64,000 bases of DNA from Colwellia sp. (GTDB lineage: Bacteria > Pseudomonadota > Gammaproteobacteria > Enterobacterales > Alteromonadaceae), in assembly GCA_020630795.1 (NCBI GenBank), contig JAHDIK010000005.1, positions 10,346-74,345 of the forward strand, read 5' to 3'. Shown here in pieces: positions 26,951 through 37,500 of this stretch (the first letter of the stretch is position 1; each line of letters opens with the position of its first letter). A program made the position numbers and the translations under genes. Below the pieces are notes generated by a model. It made no database searches. It had not been told where the DNA came from and worked only from the letters and a program-made list of their open reading frames with translations.

Positions 26951-27976
26951 ATGAAAGCACTGTCATCGATTATTCGACCGATTTCTATGGTGCCTTTATC
27001 GTTATGTGCAGTGTTAACTTCAACATCAGCCTACGCCGATGATAATAAGCAATATGATGAATGTGTATTGCAAGCAATAAAATCGGCTAAAAGCTCTGTA
27101 ACTGTTGGCGAAATAACAGAACGCTGTACCGAAAGTATAGAGCGTCCAACGATGAAGAAAGGTCGCATCGCTAATCGTATTGTGAGTGAAAAACGAACCG
27201 CATTTAATCCGTACGTTATAACACCCCACAAAATGAATTACATTTTACCGGTTAGCTATACCACTAACGTTAATCGAGAAGTTTATAATGCATTTAATAT
27301 AAATACTTGGGCTGATCATTTAAGTGATATAGAAGCTAAATTTCAGCTTAGTATTAAAGTACCACTGAATACTAAAAAAATATTTACTCGTGATGACGCC
27401 ATATTCTTTGGGTTTACGTTACAGTCTTGGTGGCAAGTATATTCCAGTAACATCTCAAAACCTTTCAGAGAAACCAATTACCAGCCAGAAATCTTTTATT
27501 TGAGTCCTTTGCGTTATCATCCATTTGATGGAAATACTGGCATTATAGTTGGATTTGAACATCAGTCGAATGGGCGAACTCAAGGGTTATCTCGTAGTTG
27601 GAATCGAGTATATTTAAATCTTCTTTTTGAAAAAGGTGATTTTGCTTTATCACTTCAACCGTGGTGGCGAATTCCTGAAAATGATAAAGAAAACCCTCTT
27701 GATGCCGAAGGGGATGACAATCCAGACATCAATGACTATATGGGATATTTTCAGTTAGCCAGTGTGTACAAATGGGATGATTATGAATTGTCGATCAGAG
27801 GGCGACAAAACTTTTCAACTCATCGTGGTGGCTTTGAATTTGGTCTTACTTTTCCATTATGGGGCAAGCTTAGAGGGTACTTGCAATACACTAATGGTTA
27901 CGGAGAAAGCTTGATTGACTATAATCACGATCAGCAAACTATTGGGCTTGGAATCGCGCTAACTAATGTTATCTAG
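26951..27976 (+). CDS. pldA: Outer-membrane phospholipase A (OMPLA)
   Basis: PldA is a calcium-dependent outer-membrane hydrolase that cleaves acyl chains from phospholipids mislocated to the outer leaflet. From the ATG at 26951 the product is 341 residues with a good signal peptide (ending STSAYA); in-frame starts exist further upstream. The catalytic triad region reads EHQSNGR, carrying the His and the Ser of the family (H142, S144 in E. coli), followed 12 residues later by the Asn of SRSWNR (N156). The rest alternates as beta strands, ending with YGESLIDYNHDQQTIGLGI, the conserved last strands. Monocistronic by context. Confidence 0.92.
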   Translation: MKALSSIIRPISMVPLSLCAVLTSTSAYADDNKQYDECVLQAIKSAKSSVTVGEITERCTESIERPTMKKGRIANRIVSEKRTAFNPYVITPHKMNYILPVSYTTNVNREVYNAFNINTWADHLSDIEAKFQLSIKVPLNTKKIFTRDDAIFFGFTLQSWWQVYSSNISKPFRETNYQPEIFYLSPLRYHPFDGNTGIIVGFEHQSNGRTQGLSRSWNRVYLNLLFEKGDFALSLQPWWRIPENDKENPLDAEGDDNPDINDYMGYFQLASVYKWDDYELSIRGRQNFSTHRGGFEFGLTFPLWGKLRGYLQYTNGYGESLIDYNHDQQTIGLGIALTNVI

Positions 27977-28122
27977 CGGCTTTATACCTTTCCATTTAAC
28001 CTTCTTTCACTCATATCGAGAGTGTTTATTAATTAATCTACTCATTGTTAGTTCTTCAACCTTGATAATCAATAATCCTTTACTAAAATTTAAGTAGAGA
28101 GATTGCCAATTGATTGAGGTTT

Positions 28123-29340
28123 ATGAAAAAACTTATTTTTGTTCTTTTCGGAGTAATTTCATTATTTGCACGGGCGAATGATGACATAACATTTAGTAGC
28201 TTTGGTGCGCTTGGAATGACTATGTCTGATTCTGAACGTTACGGTTACCGCCCTACAATTGGCTACGATAAAGGTGTTTTTGATGGAGATGTGGATTTTC
28301 TGTCACGCTCTTTAGTGGGAGGGCAGATAGATTGGAATTTTTCTCCTGATATAGACTTTGTTGGGCAATTTGTGATTCGGGATATGACCGAACCACGCCT
28401 AGAGGATTACGTTTCCTTAGCTTTCCTACGTTATACACCTTCTTCTAATTGGACTTTTAGAATTGGAAGAACAGTAGCCGATTTGTTTTTAATTACAGAA
28501 TTTAGAAACATTAATTTTGCCTACAATTGGGCAACTGTTCCGCCAGAAGTGTATGGCATGATCCCTTATCAACATGTTGATGGCCTGGATGTTGAGTACA
28601 CCACCCGTTTTTCCGGCGGAACCTTATCAACGAAGATTTTTACTGGTGTTAGTGCAGCAAATATACCCACAGCCTTAGGCGTTGAAGATTTAAAAATTGA
28701 AGATATTGTTGGTTTTTCAACGAAGTTTGAAAAAAATGATTGGGTTATTCATGCAAGGCACTCTCAAGTGCGGGCGTCTAATGAAGGTGTAGCTAATCAA
28801 TTACTGATTCATTCGATTAATCAAATACCTTCAGTGCTTTGGCCGAATGCGCCTGCTTTTTCAGACATGTTACGCTTTAAAGGATCCAAGCTAAAATTTA
28901 TGTCGGTAGGTTTTCAGTCGTATATTGATCAGTTTCTATTTTCAGCTGAGGTATCGCGAGTTAATTCTACTACACCCGTTATCCCTCAAATTACGAGCGG
29001 TTATGGCAGCTTATCGTACCAAGCTCAGCAACATAACTATTTTGCTTTAGCAGCGTTTGTTAACGCAGACAATTATGAATTTACAGACAGTGAAGTTGTT
29101 AAGAGTGTATTCCCTGAGTTAGTGAGTACCATTGAATTGTTAGGTAACTTCTACGCATTTAATCAAAAATCTCTGTCGTTAGGTTGGCGTTGGAATATTA
29201 ACAATAATGTTGCTTCTACCGTACAAATATCACGCTCGTTTGTAGAAGGTAACGGCGGCACTCTGTGGATCAATAATTCATTAGAAACCCCTAAGGAAAC
29301 CATAAATTCCTTATTTTTAAACGTAAGTTGGGCATTCTGA
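28123..29340 (+). CDS. Outer-membrane porin-like beta-barrel protein
   Basis: A 405-residue exported protein. The signal peptide MKKLIFVLFGVISLFARAND is followed by alternating beta strands and an aromatic C-terminus (LNVSWAF), as expected of an outer-membrane barrel. The ATG at 28123 is chosen, with a TGAGG ribosome-binding site just upstream. Segments such as LRYTPSSNWTFRIGRT and GLDVEYTT resemble short porins encoded beside GGDEF genes in Shewanella and Vibrio. The stop codon overlaps the start of the next gene (TGATG), so it is co-translated with a PstS-like protein and linked to a diguanylate cyclase. It may admit or sense a small solute; which one is unknown. Confidence 0.75.
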   Translation: MKKLIFVLFGVISLFARANDDITFSSFGALGMTMSDSERYGYRPTIGYDKGVFDGDVDFLSRSLVGGQIDWNFSPDIDFVGQFVIRDMTEPRLEDYVSLAFLRYTPSSNWTFRIGRTVADLFLITEFRNINFAYNWATVPPEVYGMIPYQHVDGLDVEYTTRFSGGTLSTKIFTGVSAANIPTALGVEDLKIEDIVGFSTKFEKNDWVIHARHSQVRASNEGVANQLLIHSINQIPSVLWPNAPAFSDMLRFKGSKLKFMSVGFQSYIDQFLFSAEVSRVNSTTPVIPQITSGYGSLSYQAQQHNYFALAAFVNADNYEFTDSEVVKSVFPELVSTIELLGNFYAFNQKSLSLGWRWNINNNVASTVQISRSFVEGNGGTLWINNSLETPKETINSLFLNVSWAF

Positions 29341-29762
29341 TGATTAGATTATTACTTGCGTTGTTATTGCTGATGACTTCCCATGCTTTTGCGGCAGAAA
29401 AGCTGGTTGTGGTTGTGAATAAAAACAATCCTGTAGCCACCATGGAGCATTCGGAAGTAATCGATTTGTTTATGGGAAAATACGTTGCGTTTCCTAGTGG
29501 CACCAAAGCCATAGCGGTTGACCTAAATGACAAAAATATCAGTCGAGAAGCGTTTTATCGAAAGCTTGTAGGTCGTTCTTTAGCTAGTGTAAACGCGTAT
29601 TGGTCGCGCATTCGATTTTCTGGAAAACGTAAACCTCCCATTCAAAAGCCTGATTATGCTCAAGTTGTGGCCTTTGTTGAAAGCACCGATACATCAATAG
29701 GTTATATTCCTAAGTCGATGGTAACCGACAAAATGAAAGTGGTTTTTGAATTTGATAAATAA
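29340..29762 (+). CDS. Small PstS-like periplasmic substrate-binding protein
   Basis: A 140-residue protein with a signal peptide (MIRLLLALLLLMTSHAFA) and a single shortened type-2 periplasmic-binding lobe of the PstS-like kind: KLVVVVNKNNP, EVIDLFMGK, YWSRIRFSGKRKPP and SIGYIPKSM. Full PstS proteins are about twice as long, so this is a one-lobe stand-alone version. Its start overlaps the stop of the barrel gene, and the next gene, a membrane diguanylate cyclase, begins inside or just after its 3' end. The arrangement suggests that it delivers a ligand-dependent signal to the periplasmic domain of the cyclase. Phosphate binding itself is not shown. Confidence 0.78.
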   Translation: MIRLLLALLLLMTSHAFAAEKLVVVVNKNNPVATMEHSEVIDLFMGKYVAFPSGTKAIAVDLNDKNISREAFYRKLVGRSLASVNAYWSRIRFSGKRKPPIQKPDYAQVVAFVESTDTSIGYIPKSMVTDKMKVVFEFDK

Positions 29763-31344
29763 ACAGGGAGTAGTGTTCAGATTAGCGTTATATGTTGCCA
29801 TTACGGCGATAGTCATTGGTGCGTTATCATCAAAGCTGTTTTACGAAAAAACCTATTCACACGAGTTAGAGCTTAGTAAAGCGAATATTGAGCAGTTGCA
29901 CCTTACCGTGTCTTCTACAGCATCTATTGCTACTTACCTTGAGGATACTGAGTTAGCGCATGAAGTGATTAATGGATTAATGACGAACGAAATTATTCTG
30001 GGTGTATCCATTCATTCTGATGAATTTAAAGAAACCACTGCAAATTTTGTATTGAATGATAGTTCGAGTATTTTTGCGTTATTTTCACCGTTTGAAAAAT
30101 ATAAACAAGTTGGTGTACTGACGATTACACCAAATTTAGAAAAAATTAAAGAACGAGCTCAAAAAATTGGTTTAGATAATGCTGAAGCTTTGATGGTACA
30201 AGGTTCCATTGGTACGCTTATTATTATCATTATTGCTTACCGCGTAGTAACACAACCCATTTTGTACATAGCCAAGTCTTTACATACTATCAAACCGGGT
30301 ACAGACAGCCGCGTTCCTACACCTAAACGACATAGTGAAAGTGAGTTAGGTAGGCTTGTGTTCGATATTAATCAATTATTGTGTAATGCCGAACGGCAAA
30401 TTACAGAAGAGCGTTCTTTAAGGAGTGAGGTTGAGCGACTCAGTAAGAATTTTAGATTACTGTTTGAAAACTCTACCTCACCAACGATTTTGATTGATGC
30501 CGAAGGCCTTATTATTATGAATAATAAGGCGTTTATTGAGCTATTAGAAAGCGTAGATATTCCACTGAAAAAATCGTTTGGTCCTTTCATGAAAGAGCTA
30601 TTTGAAGAAAAAGATATTGTACAGATGACAGCGCAATTTGCGTTTCAGCATAACGAAATAGCGTCAGGTGAATTTAAGCTAGATAATTTATCTTCAGATA
30701 AAAATATATGGATGCAAGTTGTTATCAACTCTACCGTTACAGATGATGACGAAGAGGTATATCAGGTTATTTTACATGACATTACCAAACGAAAAGCTCA
30801 GTTAGAGTCTTTAAATTTTACCGCCAATACGGATCAGTTAACCCAGTTGCATAATAGACGAGGAGGTGAGCGTGCTATGGGTAACTTACTCTCATCAAAT
30901 ATTCCTTTCGCTTTAATCCTGCTCGATTTAAATAAGTTCAAACCCATTAATGATATATACGGGCATGATGCTGGCGATAAGGTGCTTAAACACGTGGCGG
31001 AGCAATTAAAGTTAAGCGTTAGGGAATCAGATGTTTTATCACGTTGGGGGGGAGATGAATTTATCGTCGCGCTGCCAAGTACAAACAAAGAGCATGCATT
31101 AAAGGTAGCGCATAAAATTATTGATAATATTGAGTCTCCTTTATTTTTGACCGAAATAGATAAAAAACTCGGCAAAGAGCTGGCGGTGGGTGCTTCATTA
31201 GGTATTGCTTTCTTTCCTGATGATGATGTGTCGTTACGTTTATTGATAGAACATGCTGATAAGGCTATGTATGAAGCTAAGTTAGACAAGCATGAACCGA
31301 GAAGAATTAAATTTTTTCAAGATATAAATAATCCTCTAATATAG
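29746..31344 (+). CDS. Membrane sensor diguanylate cyclase (periplasmic domain, HAMP, PAS, GGDEF)
   Basis: About 532 residues: an N-terminal membrane helix, a periplasmic domain (about 35-145), a second helix (about 150-170), a HAMP-like linker (RVVTQPILYIAKSLHTI), a PAS domain (about 235-345) and a GGDEF domain (about 355-520). The active-site GGDEF is intact, with RESD as a RxxD inhibitory site five residues before it, so it should make c-di-GMP under feedback. The start is uncertain: no ATG is available near the first helix, and candidates are TTG at 29746 or 29752 and GTG at 29773. It overlaps the PstS-like gene and probably forms one sensing unit with it and the porin-like protein. Confidence 0.88.
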   Translation: MNLINKQGVVFRLALYVAITAIVIGALSSKLFYEKTYSHELELSKANIEQLHLTVSSTASIATYLEDTELAHEVINGLMTNEIILGVSIHSDEFKETTANFVLNDSSSIFALFSPFEKYKQVGVLTITPNLEKIKERAQKIGLDNAEALMVQGSIGTLIIIIIAYRVVTQPILYIAKSLHTIKPGTDSRVPTPKRHSESELGRLVFDINQLLCNAERQITEERSLRSEVERLSKNFRLLFENSTSPTILIDAEGLIIMNNKAFIELLESVDIPLKKSFGPFMKELFEEKDIVQMTAQFAFQHNEIASGEFKLDNLSSDKNIWMQVVINSTVTDDDEEVYQVILHDITKRKAQLESLNFTANTDQLTQLHNRRGGERAMGNLLSSNIPFALILLDLNKFKPINDIYGHDAGDKVLKHVAEQLKLSVRESDVLSRWGGDEFIVALPSTNKEHALKVAHKIIDNIESPLFLTEIDKKLGKELAVGASLGIAFFPDDDVSLRLLIEHADKAMYEAKLDKHEPRRIKFFQDINNPLI

Positions 31345-31574
31345 AACTGGTAAGTTATTCTATCATTATGATTATATTGTTATTAATTCGTTAAAATTGG
31401 AATAGTGTTAAAAGCACAGTAATAGGATATTATGCTACTTAATTGTAGCCTTTATAGAGTGCTCGTTCTTATATTGCATTTTATTATTGTTATTTTACAG
31501 TATGAGGTTCGGGTGAATTTTCAGGCGCATATTGTAAGGCTGTTAACCAATAAGAATGAGAACTTAGTTAAACC
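31345..31574 (+). promoter_or_regulatory. Leader region before the giant MshQ-like gene
   Basis: About 230 AT-rich bases between the cyclase stop and the giant gene. The only structured content seen is a possible 49-codon hydrophobic reading frame at 31432-31581. The giant gene has a weak ribosome-binding site of its own. No confident promoter was found. Confidence 0.3.
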
Positions 31575-31581
31575 ATGCTGA
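31432..31581 (+). CDS. Candidate small hydrophobic leader protein
   Basis: A 49-residue frame starts at an ATG preceded by TAGGAT and ends in a TGA that overlaps the start of the giant MshQ-like gene by 7 bases. The N-terminal half is hydrophobic (LVLILHFIIVIL), like a single membrane helix, and the C-terminal half is polar and basic. The overlap would allow translational coupling to the giant gene, whose own ribosome-binding site is weak. It does not resemble MshP or any family known to me. It may be a chance frame in AT-rich DNA. Confidence 0.25.
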   Translation: MLLNCSLYRVLVLILHFIIVILQYEVRVNFQAHIVRLLTNKNENLVKPC

Positions 31582-34500
31582 AATTTTGTTTAATATTCTT
31601 ACTTTCCCTCTTTGCCTTTATAGGTAAGGCGAACGCTGCTGAGTGCTCGCCGTCAAACCCTACAAACTGTTATACGCTGCAATTACATTACACTTTTGAA
31701 GAAGGTAGTAATCAAACTACCGCTGATTTAAGTGGTAACAACCGCCACGGTACACTGGGCTCTTCGAGTGGTATTGATAGTAATGACCCTACTTGGGCAT
31801 CTGATGGCGCAAATAGTTATCTAGATTTTAGTCGTGTTAATAGTACTCGTGTTTCTTCTCCTACTTTTACGCCGCCAGCCGATGGTGTGGTTGCTTTTTG
31901 GTATAAAACACCTCCAACATCGTCAGTGCGTAGACGAATTTTTGGCTTTGACGATGGCTGGGAAATACGTTGGGAATCAGACAACGTTATGTATCTCGAC
32001 ATTAATAAAACGGGTACCAACAGTTCAATTCGAACCAGCAGCCCGATGACAACAGTAGATACATGGATACATATTGCGGTTGTAACAAGTGCTACCGATA
32101 ACACATGGTCTGTGTACATAAATGGAGTGCTTGATAATAGTGGCTCTGAATCATTAACTGCTCGACCAGATCGAGTATTAACCATTGGCAATAGAACTGG
32201 AAATAATAGTGACTTCTTTACTGGTTCAATAGACGATTTTCGTATTTATTCAGGTGTTTTAACGGCTGAAGAAATAGCTGAATTAGCTAATGTTTCACCC
32301 ACGTGTTGTTTAGCTTACCCATACGAAACTGATTTTGAAGGTACAAATGTAGAGTGGAGTACGGATAACGATTGGGCGATTAATAATGTTGGCCACAGTG
32401 GGTGGCAAGCACGTTCAGGTACTAAGTTTTTAGATAATAACCCGAATGAAATAGATCAAGAATATCATCGTAATCATTATGCTACATTAACTAAATCCGT
32501 ATTTATTCCGTTTGATGCGAATCAACCTACGTTATCTTATCACTATAAAGCGGCCATATTTTCTGGCCAAATTTACAGCATGATTTCTACCGACGGCGTG
32601 AATTGGGCAACGTTAGAAACCTACTTAGATCGAAATAATCATGGTGAATATACTAGGCGTGACGTCAGTTTAGAAAGTTATAAAGGGCAAAATGTTCAAA
32701 TACGTTTTCGTCAATATCATAATTCAGGAGTAGGGCCGAGACTCTTTGTTATTGATGACTTCCGTATTGGAGATTTGCAAGCAGACGATTATGCATATCC
32801 TTATACAAATGGTTTTGAAACGCCTGAAAAACGAGAAGAATTTAATTATGAAGGTGACTGGAATAGCTCTACAGCACATGACACTCATTGGTTTCCAAGT
32901 GAAGGTAGTTACTTTCTAGATAATAATTATAACAACGAAGATCAGTATGCTCATTATAGTCATTACACGACTATGAATGGCTTTATCACGTTACCTGCAG
33001 CCCCTGAAAACCCCATGATTAGCTTTGATTATATGGCGGATATTTTTGATGGTTATGCGTATTTACAAATTCAAGAGTATGGTTCTAATACATGGACATA
33101 TTTACGTACCTTTTCCGCTAGAGATAATCATAAACCGTACACTCGGTTTGAATATCATTTAGCGAATTATCGAGGTAAAAAAGTACGCTTTCGTTTTAGG
33201 CAATATTGGTATGCTCAGCATGGTGAACGTGTTTTTCCTATTGATAATATTTTTGTTGGTGAGTTAAAAGAAACATTACCATTTCCGTATGCTAATGACT
33301 TTGAGACTGCCGAAGAGCAGGCTGAATGGCATACCGAAGGTGATTGGAGCGTATCAACAGCGCATGATACTAAGTGGTTTCCAAGTACAGGCAATGGCTT
33401 TTTAGATAATAATGCAGACAACGAGAACCAAGCTAATAGCCGGAATCACTACGCGACTATGTCGGGTTACGTTCCTCTCCCTGCCGATAGTAGTAATGTC
33501 GTTGTTAAATTTGATTACATGCTGGATATGTTTGATGGACAATCATATTTGTATATTCAAAAACTTGGTCAAACTAATTGGACACACCTTAAAACTTATA
33601 ATAGTCAGTTTAATCGAGATAAATATACGGAAGAAGAAATATCGCTAGCTGCCTATGCTGGAGAGCAGGTTCGGTTTAGGTTCAGACAATATTATTATGC
33701 AACGGAAGGCCCTCGAGTTTTCGCCATTGATAACTTTAAAATTGAAAACGTAACGATAGAGGATTACCCCTACCCGTACTTTAACGATTTTGAAACCGCG
33801 GTTTCTACACCTACAGTAAATGGGCAAGATCACTGGGCGAATATTGGTGATTGGGATATTTCACAAGCGCATGATGAATTGTACGTGCCAGCCAGTGGTT
33901 CATTTTTCCTTGATAATAACTATCAAAATAAAGAACAAGGTAATCAGTATTACCATTACGCAACCATGAAAGGTTATGTTCAATTGCCTGCGGCTCCTGC
34001 TAACCCCATGTTGAGCTTTGACTACAATTTGAAAGTATTTGATGGCTTTACTTATGTTCAAATTCAGCGAGAAGGCTCCAATACGTGGACTAACATTAGG
34101 TATTTTTCAGCATATGATGATCATTCGCCTTATACAAAATTTGAAGCATTTTTAAGTGCCTACGCAGGACAAAAAGTACGCTTTAGATTTAGACAATACT
34201 TTTATAATAATACACCTGGGAGGCGTGTATTCTCTATTGATAACTTCTTTGTAGGTGAGTTAACCAAAGAGCTTTCATATCCTTATACCAATACGTTTGA
34301 AACAACAGCTGAGCAAGAAGATTGGCAAAATGAAGGTGATTGGAATATTTCAACAGCCCATGACGAAAAGTGGTTTCCTAAATCGGGTAGCTATTTTTTA
34401 GACAATAATGCAGGTAATGAAAACCAAGCTCAACATAGGAATCACTATGCAACGTTGTCTGGTTATATCCAATTACCAGAAGACTCCAGTAATGTCGTAT

Positions 34501-37500
34501 TAAGTTTCGACTATTTACTGAACACCTATAATGGCCAGTCATATATCTATATTCAACGTTTTGGTGACAGTACATGGACCAACTTAAAAACATTCACAGA
34601 ATCATATAATCATAGTAGTTACGCCAAAGAAGAGATTTCTCTGGCGGCATATGCTGGTAAAAAAGTGCGTTTTAGGTTTCGACAGTACTATTATACCGAG
34701 GCAGGGCCTCGAGTTTTTGCTATTGATAATTTTCATGTTGGTGAGCCAACGGTACCCAATTTCGAATATCCGTACTTTAATGATTTTGAGACAGCTGTTT
34801 CAACACCAGAAGTTAATGGGCAAGACCACTGGAATCATCAAGGTGATTGGAATATATCTACTGCACATGACGACGTGTACTTCCCTAAAAATGGTTCATA
34901 TTTCCTTGATAACAACGCTGACAATGAAGATCAAGGTGGCCACTACAATCATTACGTAGATCTTGCCGGATATGTACCTATTCCCGCAGATGCAAATAGC
35001 CCGCAGTTAAGCTTTTGGTACAGAGCGAATATTTTTAACGGCTGGAACTTTTTACAGATTCAAGAAAAGGGCTCTAACACGTGGGTTAACCGATATACTT
35101 TTTCGGATTCGTTTAATCATAATGACTATACGCGATTTTATTACGACTTAAGTGCCTATAAAGGAAAGTCGATTAGAGTGCGGTTCAGACAATATTGGTA
35201 CACCAGCGCATCTGCAGGACGTATTTTTAGTGTTGATGATTTTAGAATTGGTGACGATGATCGCATAAATTTGGCATACCCTTACGTAAACACGTTTGAA
35301 ACTGAAGAGGAACGAGAAGAGTTTAATACGCAAGGCGACTGGGGAATGTCGACAGCGCATGATGTTGATTATGTTCCTTTTGAAGGTAATTGGTTTATGG
35401 ACAACAACATAAACTTTGAAGACCAAAGGCTTCATCTTCAGCATTATTCTACCTTGAATGGCTACATCGCCATACCAGCAAACGCAGAACTGCCTACCTT
35501 AACGTTTAAGTACAAAGCAAATAGTTTTGATGCAGGAACATATTTAGAAATAAAGCGTAAAGGTGAAAATTGGACCAATCTAAATTCGTTTACCGAGTCG
35601 TTGAATCATGATGAATACGTAACTTATGAACGAAGCTTGGAAGCATACAAAGGCGATGAAATTCTAATAAGGTTTAGACAGTATTGGCGTTACGAAAATG
35701 GACCACGTTTATTTGTAGTAGATAATTTCCGTGTTGGTGACTTTATACAAGAAGACTTTATTTTTCCGTATTACAACGATTTTGATACCGCTATTAGTAC
35801 CGCTTCTAAAAATGGTCGAGACCATTGGAATACTGAGGGTGATTGGAAAATTGCCGATCAAAATAATGTATTAGGGTCTGCAAAAAGTGGAGATTGGTTC
35901 CTCGATAATAATCCAGATAATGAAAACCAAAGTAGTCATTACAATCATTATGCTGCAATGACTGGGTTTGTACGTATACCTGAAGCAGCCGTAAACCCCA
36001 AAGTGAGCTTTGATTATGTCGCCAACATATACAGCGGTTATATGTATTTGTATATGCAGCGTGAAAACAACCCTACGTGGTATTACTTACAAGCGTTTTC
36101 TGGCAATGACAATACGCCAACCTATAAAAATTATAGCCGGTCGTTAAATAGTTACAAAGGTGAAAGTGTTCGCTTTAGATTTAGGCAATATAACTATTCT
36201 CCGTCTGGGCCGAGACAGTTTGATATTGACAATTTTACTGTTGATCAAGAGCTGTTAGGAATTTGGTATTTTGAAGAAAACTGGGAAGATGCGACAGGCC
36301 ATGGGTTTGACTTAACGCCTAAAAACACGCCAACGTTTTATGATGAAACACCAAGAGCAAAAGACGGCCCTATAGGTTCAGATACCAGTACGTGTTTTTA
36401 CACGGGCTATACGGGTGGACAATATGCTGTTGCTGAAAATACAGTATCTCAAAATGTATTTAATCAACTAACTGCGTCGTTTTGGATTAAACCAGATTCA
36501 CACGCCAACAATGTAAACAGTATTATTACTAAAGGTGATGACTTCTCAGTATTTTTAGATAGTGCTGGACGTGTTCAATGGCAGTATTTAAATACGCAGT
36601 TAGGTACGTCGGCTGCTGTACCTATTGATAAATGGACGCATGTTGCAGTTACGTTTAAAGACGGAGAACAGCATATATATATTGATGGCGTAAGCGCCGC
36701 ATCAGCGTCTGTAACAGGTATATTAACCGATTTAGATGAAGACATTCATATTGCTGCAGACTTAAACAGTAGTACGAATACACCTTATGCTGATCGTTAT
36801 TTTGAAGGTAGCATTGACGAATTAAGAGTGTATCGTATTGCGCAAACTGCTTCTGCAATAAGTAGTGATATGGATGTATTACATGAATGTGAAATCAGTG
36901 AAACACCAGACCATTATCGTATTCAGCATGATGGAGCAGGATTAACTTGTGAAGCGGAAACGGTAACGATTATTGCGTGTAACGACGCAGCTTGTACGGA
37001 GCAAAACGTTGAACCTAAAACTGTGGATTTTAATGTTGATGGTGTACTACAACAAACGCTAACATTTACAGGAAGTACAACTGTCGCATTTCAACAGTTA
37101 GTGCCTAAGTCTGTTGCTATGTCTATTACTAATCCTGTTGTGCCTGCTTTAAACGCATCACAGTGTCACACGGGATCAGTGAATACTTGTAATATGGTAT
37201 TTGCAGATGCAGGGTTTAAGTTTACATATGGCAATGCAAACAGTGATGCTATTGCTATGCAAACTTCAGGTTCAGGGTTTACAGAACAGCTTAAAATCCA
37301 AGCAGTAAAAGACTCTGGTGGAGTATGTTCAGGGCTATTTAGTAATCAAACCGTAAGTGTTGCTTTGTCTCAAGAGAACATTCTTCCTACACTTAAAAAT
37401 ACCGGAAAAAGCTATAGCGCAAATGGCGTTACTTTACCCAAGTATGATTATGATTCGGCAGCCCCTGATTATGCTGGTGTTAACTTAGCATTTGATGCTA

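Noticed and set aside
30834..31289. 151-codon reverse frame inside the GGDEF gene
   Set aside because: It is opposite the conserved GGDEF domain and is Ser/Leu-rich, as usual for a shadow frame.
32316..36252. CRISPR-like array
   Set aside because: The repeats are about 490 bases, diverged and in one reading frame; they are protein modules, not spaced short repeats.
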